Shown: piece by piece, positions 1 to 5,469 of the stretch | How the letters are laid out: each line of letters starts with the position of its first letter | How positions within the stretch are numbered: position 1 is the first letter of the stretch | NCBI GenBank assembly: GCA_020355985.1 | Contig: CP070628.1 | Coordinates: 430,100-435,568, forward strand | Length of the DNA: 5,469 bases | Reading direction: 5' to 3' | DNA from: Nitrospirota bacterium | GTDB lineage: Bacteria > Nitrospirota > Nitrospiria > Nitrospirales > UBA8639 | Position numbers and translations under genes: made by a program | Notes under the pieces: generated by a model | What the model was told of the DNA's origin: nothing | The model's database searches: none | The model's input: only the letters and a program-made list of their open reading frames with translations

Positions 1-890
1 CCCTCAACGGTTTTTCCTCCGGCTTGCGACGCCCGTTTGATCCCTGCCTGATGCCCCAGACGAATCCGTTGGGGCATAATTCTCTCTAAGGTCTGACCCT
101 GCATCTCATCCGTCGAAATCCCAAACAAATTTTCCGCACCTTTATTCCAAAACATCACCTCCCCTTGACCATTCAGAGAGATGATACCCTCGTCTGTTGA
201 TTGCACGACTGAATGTAACTGTTCTTGGCTATCCCGAAGAGCCACTTCTGCCTGTTGACGCTCACGGATTTCGCTTTGTAATGATTGATTAGACTTGACC
301 AATTGAAGATTTAATGTCATCGATGCCACTGTCACGGTGTGGTTGTGTCGTAAGGTGACGAACATTAACGCAACGAACAGCAGGCTCATGCCTCCCATCG
401 CCAAATGTAGCTCATCACCCAGGACAAAGAACCAAACGAGGAGGGGGGTAACGGTAGGAAGAGAATAGGCCAGAAAAGCTCCTTGCAAGGCCGCATACAC
501 AGCGGTCCCCCCGGCAATCATGCCTCCTAACACAAAGGCCAAAAAAATCTGATGCAGAATTGAGTTTTCGGGAAAGGACACAACAGCCGTGGCCCCCCAA
601 AGAAAACCCGAGGCAAGGGTCCCCCCAATAAATCTACGACCCCAGCAATGTGAATCCAGCGGCCCTCGAGACGCTTTTTTGAATTGATACCAAAGCACGC
701 GCCATAGCCCATTAAGCAAAACTAGGGTAGACAACCACGCGAGCAACACGCCATGAGAGACCACGTTCCATTGGATATAGGTCAGAATAGGTCCATTGAC
801 CAGGGAGGCAATGATTCCAACTGGTGCAAGCGAATAGAGTTGTTCTACCTGCTGCCCATACAAAAGTTCGATTTCTTTTTTATCCAGCAT
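1..890 (-). CDS. Membrane PAS-domain sensor protein, N-terminal part (runs off left edge)
   Basis: The frame is open for 296 codons from ATG at 890 to the left edge, so the C-terminal output domain (histidine kinase, GGDEF or other) is not visible. Residues 1-20 are a short cytoplasmic head. About six hydrophobic segments follow, near 22-42, 45-67, 88-106, 113-133, 134-157 and 162-181. Residues 195-225 look like a helical signalling linker rich in Gln, Glu and Arg. A PAS fold begins near 222, with the typical stretch FWNKGAENLFG (248-257) and a following S-box-like helix ending near 290. The start is firm: an in-frame TAG lies 12 codons upstream and GGGAGG sits 4 bases before the ATG. The likely role is sensing a membrane or redox/small-molecule signal. 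The ligand is unknown and I see no cofactor-binding Cys or His that settles it. The N-terminal helices resemble MASE-type sensor modules, but I cannot assign a named family. Confidence 0.88.
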   Translation of the reverse strand, partial: MLDKKEIELLYGQQVEQLYSLAPVGIIASLVNGPILTYIQWNVVSHGVLLAWLSTLVLLNGLWRVLWYQFKKASRGPLDSHCWGRRFIGGTLASGFLWGATAVVSFPENSILHQIFLAFVLGGMIAGGTAVYAALQGAFLAYSLPTVTPLLVWFFVLGDELHLAMGGMSLLFVALMFVTLRHNHTVTVASMTLNLQLVKSNQSLQSEIRERQQAEVALRDSQEQLHSVVQSTDEGIISLNGQGEVMFWNKGAENLFGISTDEMQGQTLERIMPQRIRLGHQAGIKRASQAGGKTVE

Positions 891-1059
891 ACACCCTCCC
901 CTAGACTTCCAAGAGACCCTCTAATACATCTTGGATTTCCAAAGTCACGTGAACACTCATGGGGGAAGTGTTGCTTAGCTATTGGAACAGTCATACTTTA
1001 GAACTCTTGACTATTAATCACAAGGATTTTTTAAGCCTTCTATCCCAGACAGATTTACT
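891..1059. other. 169-base spacer with three small palindromes
   Basis: This spacer lies between the end of the thiol-relay gene and the start of the sensor gene, both on the minus strand. No coding signal is convincing here. It contains TTGGATTTCCAA (931-942), TCACGTGA (945-952) and an AACACT/AGTGTT inverted repeat (952-957 with 967-972, loop of 9). These lie 41 to 82 bases upstream of the sensor ATG, where an operator would be expected. No good -35/-10 pair was found, and no intrinsic terminator for the upstream gene: the only candidate, AAGG/CCTT around 1021-1038, has a weak stem. Confidence 0.4.
895..900 (-). promoter_or_regulatory. Ribosome binding site of the PAS sensor gene
   Basis: Read on the minus strand this is GGGAGG, followed by four bases and the ATG at 890. 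It is a strong Shine-Dalgarno match and fixes the start of the sensor gene. Confidence 0.75.
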
Positions 1060-2355
1060 TTAGATTAACTGCTCGGGAGCGAACAGCAGGAGAACACCTA
1101 ACCCCAGCATCACCAATCCACTGATCAACTTGAGCCATCGCCCTTCTCGCTCTTGCAACTTATGGTGGCTCAGTGTGACTACTGCAATCGTGACCATCAC
1201 GGCATCATCCATGATATAGGCTAGATTGTAGAGACCTAAATAACCATAATACTCCGAAGTCGTCAGACTCTGTTGACTCAGTACTTGCGTGAACATGGCT
1301 GGAAATCCTGCTGTACAAACAAATTCAACCATGTTCACTAAAATGGCTAGCACAAGAATCCCAAGCATGGCTTGGCTCAAATGCTCCGCCGCCAAAATTT
1401 TTCGGACTCGGGCATAGAGCCCGGGTTTTGCTGATTCAGGAATAGCAAGCGACGGGCCTTGCCCAAAGGCCCAAAATTCCTTCACATTCACCAGACCTAT
1501 GCCAACCGCTAGTCCTCCCATCATGACTTGGATGATGCGAACATACCCTATGAACAGAAAGACATTGAGCCACGCTGCCATGAACGCAAAATACACAACT
1601 CCGCTGACCAAGACGAACGTCCCGGCCAGAAGGAACATCTTACGTCTATCCCGAAGGTTGGCTAGCAATGCCAATAAAAACAGCAACACCCACATTGCAC
1701 AGGGATTAAAACCATCGAGGAGTCCAAGAAAAAGTGTAAAAAGCGGTAGGCCGAGTTCTGGAAGATTCTGATCACCAAAAAAAGGAATATGAATGATCTT
1801 TTTCCCGACATTTTTTTTCGTGGGCGCCGGGGGACAGGGCACCTCCGGTTCAAGCGGGCAGACACCCTTTGAAGGAGTTCCCACATCCGGTGGTGGTCGC
1901 CCTAACAATTCTTCTAGTTGCTTTCCGGTAATCTCGGCAGATTGGAACCCCACGACCAACTCTCCTCGCACATAGAAGGCGGGCACACCAAGCTGTGTCA
2001 TATCAAATTTCGCAGCCAACGTTTTCAATCGAAGCAAAGCCTGAGAATCTTGGCCAATATCGCGAACGGTCACCTTGAGTTGGGGATACCGTTGCTTCAG
2101 CTCAGTAAGATAGGTTTTGGCCTTTTCACAATGCGGACACCCTTGGCGAACAAAGACTTCTAGATCACTCTCGACCTGCTCGGGAGCAACGGCAGGCTTT
2201 CCGGACAGACCAAGCACCCCCACAACTAGGAAAAACACACACGACAGAACAAAAGGCCAACCGGGTTCCCTTAAATTAGTCGCATTCTGCTTTCCCCCTG
2301 GCTTTCGGATGTGAAGGGAAATAGGAACAAGATTGTTTAGTTTGAAAAATTTCAT
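1060..2355 (-). CDS. Glutaredoxin-like domain fused to CcdA/DsbD-type transmembrane thiol transporter
   Basis: 431 residues. A hydrophobic segment at 32-52 probably acts as a signal anchor that places the next domain in the periplasm. Residues 65-155 are a glutaredoxin/thioredoxin-like domain with active-site CPHC (73-76) and a cis-proline loop GVPAFYV (123-129). A proline-rich linker (155-200) carries Cys166 and Cys174. Six membrane helices follow (about 204-232, 239-260, 268-290, 328-355, 370-395, 407-427). Helix 1 has NPC (Cys219) and helix 4 has CTAGFP (Cys347), the paired cysteines that carry electrons across the membrane in CcdA and DsbD. The inferred role is moving reducing equivalents from cytoplasmic thioredoxin to the periplasmic CPHC domain, for disulfide reduction or cytochrome c maturation. 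Unlike DsbD, the redoxin domain is N-terminal. An in-frame TAG precedes the ATG directly, so this is the furthest upstream start, but no Shine-Dalgarno sequence is visible. The exact substrate is unknown. Confidence 0.9.
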   Translation of the reverse strand: MKFFKLNNLVPISLHIRKPGGKQNATNLREPGWPFVLSCVFFLVVGVLGLSGKPAVAPEQVESDLEVFVRQGCPHCEKAKTYLTELKQRYPQLKVTVRDIGQDSQALLRLKTLAAKFDMTQLGVPAFYVRGELVVGFQSAEITGKQLEELLGRPPPDVGTPSKGVCPLEPEVPCPPAPTKKNVGKKIIHIPFFGDQNLPELGLPLFTLFLGLLDGFNPCAMWVLLFLLALLANLRDRRKMFLLAGTFVLVSGVVYFAFMAAWLNVFLFIGYVRIIQVMMGGLAVGIGLVNVKEFWAFGQGPSLAIPESAKPGLYARVRKILAAEHLSQAMLGILVLAILVNMVEFVCTAGFPAMFTQVLSQQSLTTSEYYGYLGLYNLAYIMDDAVMVTIAVVTLSHHKLQEREGRWLKLISGLVMLGLGVLLLFAPEQLI

Positions 2356-2443
2356 CTAGGAGGTATGCTCGAAAAGTGTATCAGGAATGATATATATTTC
2401 ACTCAGCCCTGGAAAGTCTGCCCATTCTTAAATTGGAATCACA
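2356..2443. promoter_or_regulatory. Divergent intergenic region, AT-rich core
   Basis: These 88 bases separate the divergent starts of the thiol-relay gene (minus) and the metalloprotease gene (plus), so both promoters probably lie here or overlap the coding ends. An AT-rich core (GATATATATTTC, about 2389-2400) is a plausible melting region, but I could not pair a -10 with a -35 on either strand. The minus-strand leader ends in ACCTCCTAG directly before the ATG. The plus strand has a weak GGA (2435-2437) six bases before the GTG at 2444. Confidence 0.4.
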
Positions 2444-3379
2444 GTGTCCACATCTAAAAATCCATTCGTCTCTTGCCTGAAATTCTGGCTCCTCCTCGCT
2501 CTGTGGACAGGAGGTATGTGCGCCATCGGAACGCCTTCAGCGATAGCCTTGACCATCATCCGTCAGCATATTCCCCCCGGCGAACCTTTCGAATTTGATG
2601 GTCTGCACATAAAAGCGGGCCTTGCCCCAAACAATAGCATCGGAGAAGGTAGCCTAGTCGAAGTCTTTCACGCTGCGGCTGATATGTGGGAACAAGCCAT
2701 CAAGGACGATCATATCGTAACGATCCAATTCGGGTGGTCTCCCCTTCCACTGGGCGGGGGAGTTCACTACGTTCGGTCACAAAGCGGGCCACCCAATAGG
2801 GTAACTGAGGCTATCATCTACTTTGATAATAACGGTTCCTCCGTATGGATTCTCGATTCCACTCCATACAAACATTCGGAATACTCTACCCTTGTCGAAT
2901 GCTATACGGACACCAAGGAAGGCCGGGTCAATTCCGGACGTGTGCTTTCGGGCGCCATCGGCTCACCCAGAGCATTGGACCTTCTGACAATCGCCAAACA
3001 CGAAATCGGCCATGCTCTTGGATTGTCCACCTGGAATACCCAATGGATCTCGAAGAATGCCGCCAAAGGCATACGTTTAACGTCTCCCCGTCCCTATTCC
3101 GGGTTTGTCATTCCCATCGATACTGAAGGACACCTGAGATTGCATGGTGCGTTGATGGACCGCTCTCTTTTACCAGGCCAACGAAAACTGATTTCCGTCA
3201 TTGACGTGCTCGTCATTGCGGAAATGGGAGAATTCTCTGATCTGAGCCTCAATCCTGATGAGTACAAGGCTGTTACTCCTCCGAAAGATTCAGGCCAGCC
3301 AGAAATACACTGCCTATCCGACCACACGCGCAATCATTCTTTCTCAGCTACTCGTGCTTCTGGCGATCTTCTGCAATAA
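2444..3379 (+). CDS. Exported matrixin-like zinc metalloprotease
   Basis: 311 residues starting at GTG; an in-frame TAA at 2429-2431 rules out a longer form, and the ribosome site is weak. Residues 1-35 form a signal peptide: Lys5 and Lys13, hydrophobic core 14-28, probable cleavage after SAIA (32-35). The catalytic motif HEIGHALGL spans 186-194, giving zinc ligands His186 and His190 and base Glu187. The usual third ligand of HExxHxxGxxH would be residue 196, which is Thr. A second block, GHLRLHGALMDRSL (229-242), carries a metzincin-type Met-turn at Met238. His230 lies eight residues before it, the same spacing as in matrix metalloproteases, so it is the best candidate for the displaced third ligand. 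Residues 243-270 end in a conserved-looking helix (DVLVIAEMGEF) and NLNP; the last 40 residues are polar and unassigned. The mature protein has two cysteines (153, 290). It is probably secreted or periplasmic; the substrate is unknown. Confidence 0.85.
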   Translation: MSTSKNPFVSCLKFWLLLALWTGGMCAIGTPSAIALTIIRQHIPPGEPFEFDGLHIKAGLAPNNSIGEGSLVEVFHAAADMWEQAIKDDHIVTIQFGWSPLPLGGGVHYVRSQSGPPNRVTEAIIYFDNNGSSVWILDSTPYKHSEYSTLVECYTDTKEGRVNSGRVLSGAIGSPRALDLLTIAKHEIGHALGLSTWNTQWISKNAAKGIRLTSPRPYSGFVIPIDTEGHLRLHGALMDRSLLPGQRKLISVIDVLVIAEMGEFSDLSLNPDEYKAVTPPKDSGQPEIHCLSDHTRNHSFSATRASGDLLQ

Positions 3380-3421
3380 GCCTTCTTAATATTACAACGA
3401 ATTATCTGGCGGGAGAGATTT

Positions 3422-4357
3422 TTATTGTCTTGTTTTTCCCGGTTGTGAGAGAGCTGGTGTGCACAAATGTTGCTCAAAAAACTGCCTCACCCGCACCTCA
3501 TATCGAGGGCCTTCAAGCCCATGGGCAAAGCCATGGTCAGCCCCTGGGACGATCCAAAACGTTGTCTTATCGTGAACGGCATTGGCATAAATAATCTGTG
3601 AATGCCCAATAGGGATCTGCGAATCGGCATCCCCGTGAATAATCAGCAAGGGGGTGTTGAGTTCCCGAACAACGTCGACTGGTGCCGCATCACTGACTCG
3701 TACGCCAAGGAGGAGTCGGGCATAGAGCTTGGTCATGGCGACAAGGGGCCATTTGGTGAAGCCCGGCAGAAAGAAAAATTGCCGGGCAACGAGTCCCTCC
3801 AATGTGGCATAGGGACTATCGGCCACAATGGCTTTCACATCAGGGTGCCGCGTCAGAATGAAGGCGGATGCGCTCATGGAAAACCCCAGCGCCCCGATGC
3901 TTTCAGGATTCACATCGCTCCGGCTTTTGACATATTCTACGGCGGCTTGGACATCCAGCGTTTCCAAGAGGCCAGCCGTGGTATAGGATCCCTCACTCTC
4001 GCCAAAATACCGGAAATCAAACACCAGAAGATGAAAGCGGGGATGCAAGAAGAGCGCATGCCGAAGGATATTGGCTTTGTCAAAGGGATATCCATGACCC
4101 ACCAGTATGGTGGCACAGGGGTTCCATGCCATCTCTCCTTGCTGAAGCCCTTCACCCAATACCGTGGCTGCTGGGATAAACCACCCCCGCAAGGTCAATC
4201 CATCAGAGGTTGGAAATGAAACCAACTCGTAGTCAAGGCCGTACTTCTTAGGGTCATCATCCGTTTCAAATCTTGGCGGGTGCACACCAAGCAGAAGATT
4301 GAATAGGGGTAGGAAAACAATAAACCCAAGAATCCAATACAGCAATTTCCAACTCAC
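3422..4357 (-). CDS. Membrane-anchored alpha/beta hydrolase (S9/BEM46-like)
   Basis: 311 residues starting at GTG (4357), with GGAG nine bases upstream; no other in-frame Met occurs before residue 76. Residues 5-24 form one hydrophobic helix, probably an uncleaved anchor holding the enzyme on the outer face of the inner membrane. The fold's landmarks are in order: the oxyanion HG turn in VGHGYP (86-91), the FDFRYFGESEG strand-loop (113-123), the nucleophile elbow GFSMSA with Ser160, the acid in HGDAD (241-245, probably Asp245), and the base in GADHGFA with His275. Residues 185-225 form a small cap region. All three catalytic residues are present, so the protein should be an active serine hydrolase (esterase, acyl- or peptidase-like), but the sequence does not show the substrate. 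The last 12 residues are a polar tail. It is convergent with the metalloprotease gene (42-base gap) and divergent from the ACT-like gene. Confidence 0.9.
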   Translation of the reverse strand: MSWKLLYWILGFIVFLPLFNLLLGVHPPRFETDDDPKKYGLDYELVSFPTSDGLTLRGWFIPAATVLGEGLQQGEMAWNPCATILVGHGYPFDKANILRHALFLHPRFHLLVFDFRYFGESEGSYTTAGLLETLDVQAAVEYVKSRSDVNPESIGALGFSMSASAFILTRHPDVKAIVADSPYATLEGLVARQFFFLPGFTKWPLVAMTKLYARLLLGVRVSDAAPVDVVRELNTPLLIIHGDADSQIPIGHSQIIYANAVHDKTTFWIVPGADHGFAHGLEGPRYEVRVRQFFEQHLCTPALSQPGKTRQ

Positions 4358-4366
4358 AAGGTTTTT

Positions 4367-4370
4367 CTCC
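4367..4370 (-). promoter_or_regulatory. Ribosome binding site supporting the GTG start of the hydrolase
   Basis: On the minus strand this reads GGAG, nine bases before the GTG at 4357. It supports the GTG start, which is also needed to keep the N-terminal membrane helix. Confidence 0.55.
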
Positions 4371-4383
4371 GTAGGAAGGGAAG

Positions 4384-4395
4384 TCTTTTAAAAGA
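4384..4395. promoter_or_regulatory. Perfect palindrome, possible operator of the hydrolase gene
   Basis: TCTTTTAAAAGA is a perfect 12-base palindrome 27 bases upstream of the hydrolase GTG, a position suited to a repressor site. It is AT-rich, so chance is a real alternative. No regulator gene lies next to it. Confidence 0.25.
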
Positions 4396-4561
4396 ATCAT
4401 ATAGAGAGACAACTTGAAGTGTCACGAAATTGTGAAAGAAGAGCTTTTTGTAGCTCGATCCACCCGACTCATCATGCCCTTCAAAAAAATCAATGTAAAG
4501 GTAAGGAATTTCTCTACCAGATGAACTGCCTTACGGAACAGTTGTAGAATGAATGACTAAG

Positions 4562-4591
4562 AATAAAAAAAGACTCCCGACCCCTTTTATT
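4562..4591. repeat. REP/RAYT-like inverted repeat or its relic
   Basis: The arms AATAAAA (4562-4568) and TTTTATT (4585-4591) are exact inverted repeats enclosing a 16-base centre, AAAGACTCCCGACCCC. Read on the minus strand the centre is GGGGTCGGGAGTCTTT. From memory, elements of this look (an A-run, GACTCCCGACCCC, a T-run) occur beside REP-associated tyrosine transposase (Y1_Tnp) genes in many bacteria. Only one copy is in the window and no transposase is present, so this would be a solitary repeat or a remnant. An alternative is a weak transcription stop, but the stem is all A/T. Confidence 0.35.
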
Positions 4592-4720
4592 TATACATTT
4601 TGAAAAGTTCTGGAAACGTGCTACAAACTTCCTGCAGCACATTCTTTAACCACTTCAGTCGAAATATTCCAAGAGAAGACCAGCAAACTTTCTAAACATT
4701 CACCAATTTTACCAATCATG

Positions 4721-4727
4721 AGGAGGT
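4721..4727 (+). promoter_or_regulatory. Strong ribosome binding site of the ACT-like gene
   Basis: AGGAGGT, a full Shine-Dalgarno match, lies four bases before the ATG at 4732. It fixes the start and suggests efficient translation, the strongest site of the six genes. Confidence 0.85.
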
Positions 4728-4731
4728 CCCC

Positions 4732-5148
4732 ATGTCCGATTCAGTCCACCTTGCCAAATATTACAAAATGATGGTTCCCCATAAAGCCGGACAAGGAATC
4801 AAGCTCTTGGAGCACCTACAACAGTCCAGGGTCAACCTTTTGGCCTTTCTGGCTTTTCCGGAAAAAAACGGAAAAGCCCAAGTCGACTGTGTGCCCGTCG
4901 ACCCTGCCAAGTTTACGGCCGCCGCCAAAAAGGCCAAATGGAACATCAAAGGTCCCAAAGCCTGTTTTGTCATTGATGATAAGGATCAAGTGGGCGCCTT
5001 TATTCCCTATGCCGCGAAACTCGCGAAAGCGAAAATTAACATACGGGCGGCCGCGGCCGTGCGAGGTGGCGGAGGACGCTGCGGGGCCATTTTGTGGGTC
5101 AACCAAAAGGATGTGAAAAAAGCTGCCAAAGCACTCGGCGCTAAGTGA
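4732..5148 (+). CDS. Small stand-alone protein with two ACT-like domains
   Basis: 138 residues with no signal peptide or membrane helix, so cytoplasmic. The chain splits into two similar beta-alpha-beta units. The first (about 8-65) starts with YYKMMVPHKAGQG, where the loop after the first strand precedes a helix (21-32), as in ACT domains. The second (about 76-136) starts with KACFVIDDKDQVGAF, has the helix 91-100, then strand INIRAAAAV, a glycine-rich loop RGGGGRCG (111-118), strand AILWV, and a final helix of Lys and Ala (126-138). No enzyme domain is attached. ACT domains usually bind amino acids or other small ligands and regulate a partner, so this may be a free-standing ligand-binding regulator. 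The gene has an optimal ribosome site. Its stop is only three bases from the stop of the convergent gene on the right. The ligand and partner cannot be told from the sequence; the ACT call rests on pattern, not a search. Confidence 0.8.
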   Translation: MSDSVHLAKYYKMMVPHKAGQGIKLLEHLQQSRVNLLAFLAFPEKNGKAQVDCVPVDPAKFTAAAKKAKWNIKGPKACFVIDDKDQVGAFIPYAAKLAKAKINIRAAAAVRGGGGRCGAILWVNQKDVKKAAKALGAK

Positions 5149-5151
5149 GCA

Positions 5152-5469
5152 TTATTGAAGCGTCAGATACGCTTCCGGCGCCAGGCTGGTGGCCAACATC
5201 ACGCTGTTAATATCACGATGCCCGGTCCAGCTGTAACTCTGTTGATTGATGGGCTCAAGCCAGAAATTCTCGATGATTTCGGTCAGCGAAAGAAATCGTG
5301 CGAGTCCTGACAGACTGGCATCTACCTCGTGCTGGTTGGAGAAATTCTCCGGATGTTGTTCGATTGTTCTTTGCATCTTCACAATGGCATGGAGACCGAT
5401 GGATAGCCCTAACTCGCGAAATGCGAGACGGTAATCAGCCGAAGCATTCAGGGGCCGTCTCCAGACAAA
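5152..5469 (-). CDS. Unrecognised protein, C-terminal 105 residues (runs off right edge)
   Basis: The frame is open without a stop from the right edge to TAA at 5152-5154. A shorter form from GTG at 5382 is possible, but it has no ribosome site and the sense-like sequence continues upstream of it (RPLNASADYRLAFRELG), so I read this as the tail of a longer gene. The fragment is soluble, with alternating amphipathic helices: one around LAFRELGLSIGLHAI, one around a SLSGLARFLSLTEIIENFWLE-like stretch, and a tail ending MLATSLAPEAYLTLQ. I see no catalytic motif, metal site, membrane helix or signal. I do not recognise the family. Its stop is three bases from that of the ACT-like gene, in convergent orientation, so the two are not co-transcribed. 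Confidence 0.65.
   Translation of the reverse strand, partial: FVWRRPLNASADYRLAFRELGLSIGLHAIVKMQRTIEQHPENFSNQHEVDASLSGLARFLSLTEIIENFWLEPINQQSYSWTGHRDINSVMLATSLAPEAYLTLQ
5157..5175. terminator. Perfect hairpin at the convergent gene junction, possible terminator without U-tract
   Basis: GAAGCGT (5157-5163) and ACGCTTC (5169-5175) form a perfect 7-base stem with loop CAGAT. It begins eight bases after the ACT-like gene's stop and lies within the last codons of the opposing gene. Neither side has a run of T, so it is not a textbook intrinsic terminator. It could still act as a transcript-end stabiliser or bidirectional stop. Confidence 0.35.

Larger units (their letters stand above)
4358..4731. 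other. 374-base divergent spacer between hydrolase and ACT-like genes
   Basis: This AT-rich non-coding stretch must hold the promoters of both flanking genes. No reading frame with a ribosome site was found; the longest noticed on the plus strand is a 16-codon frame beginning in CATCATGCCC near 4477. It holds a perfect 12-base palindrome (4384-4395), a short hairpin GAGCT/AGCTC (4441-4456), an A/T-armed inverted repeat with a G/C-rich centre (4562-4591), and a weak GTGCT/AGCAC pair (4618-4640). No convincing -35/-10 pair, riboswitch or sigma-54 site was recognised. Confidence 0.6.

Noticed and set aside
415..712. Two overlapping 61-codon minus-strand frames
   Set aside because: They are out-of-frame shadows of the membrane sensor, whose continuous frame covers the same bases with good helices.
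753..1001. 82-codon plus-strand frame over the sensor start and spacer
   Set aside because: It is antisense to the sensor N-terminus, with no ribosome site and no recognisable protein features.
2365..2457. Mini-frame of 30 codons starting right after AGGAGGT on the plus strand
   Set aside because: The Shine-Dalgarno-like sequence abuts the ATG with no usable spacing, the peptide shows no leader-peptide pattern, and the frame overlaps the protease start out of frame.
3410..3441. CGGGA/TCCCG inverted repeat between the convergent protease and hydrolase genes, considered as a terminator
   Set aside because: Only a 5-base stem with a loop of about 22 bases; too weak to call.
3602..4219. 205-codon open frame on the plus strand
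   Set aside because: It lies wholly antisense to the alpha/beta hydrolase, whose catalytic triad is intact. Its own translation shows no domain and it has no ribosome site.
4618..4640. GTGCT/AGCAC hairpin followed by a T-containing stretch
   Set aside because: Stem of 5 with a 13-base loop and no gene ending just upstream; likely chance.
4702..4716. ACCAAT repeated nine bases apart just before the ACT-like ribosome site
   Set aside because: Two six-base copies in an AT-rich leader are within chance, and no known regulator pattern fits.
4816..5116. Frames of 70 to 96 codons overlapping the ACT-like gene on both strands
   Set aside because: They are shadows of the ACT-like gene, which has the strong ribosome site and a coherent fold.

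Overview
The window has about 50% GC (judged by eye) and holds six protein-coding genes. Two run off the window edges. No RNA gene, CRISPR array, intact mobile element or phage gene is visible. Gene style points to a Gram-negative bacterium: an exported protease with a signal peptide, a CcdA/DsbD-type periplasmic thiol-relay protein, and a membrane PAS sensor. The small ACT-like protein and the overall feel suggest Nitrospirota (for example a mid-GC Nitrospira lineage). This is a tentative inference and no phylogenetic marker gene is present.

Layout from left to right: (1) <1-890, minus strand: N-terminal part of a six-helix membrane sensor followed by a PAS domain, with the output domain beyond the left edge. 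(2) 1060-2355, minus: a periplasmic glutaredoxin-like domain (CPHC) fused to a six-helix CcdA-like domain. (3) 2444-3379, plus: an exported zinc metalloprotease related to matrixins, divergent from gene 2. (4) 3422-4357, minus: a membrane-anchored alpha/beta hydrolase, convergent with gene 3. (5) A 374-base divergent spacer with a REP/RAYT-like A/T-armed repeat and a few palindromes. (6) 4732-5148, plus: a 138-residue ACT-like protein with an excellent ribosome binding site. (7) 5152->5469, minus: the C-terminal 105 residues of an unrecognised protein, only 3 bases from the end of gene 6.

Strands alternate often, so there is no clear operon. Genes 1 and 2 share a strand but are 169 bases apart. 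The genes look like ordinary chromosomal housekeeping and envelope functions, and no multi-gene defence or biosynthetic system is visible. The most interesting points are within single proteins. In the metalloprotease the third zinc ligand appears to be moved about 34 residues downstream by an insertion, while the spacing to the Met-turn is kept. The thiol-relay protein has reversed domain order and an extra cysteine pair. The spacer at 4562-4591 resembles the flank of a REP-associated transposase.
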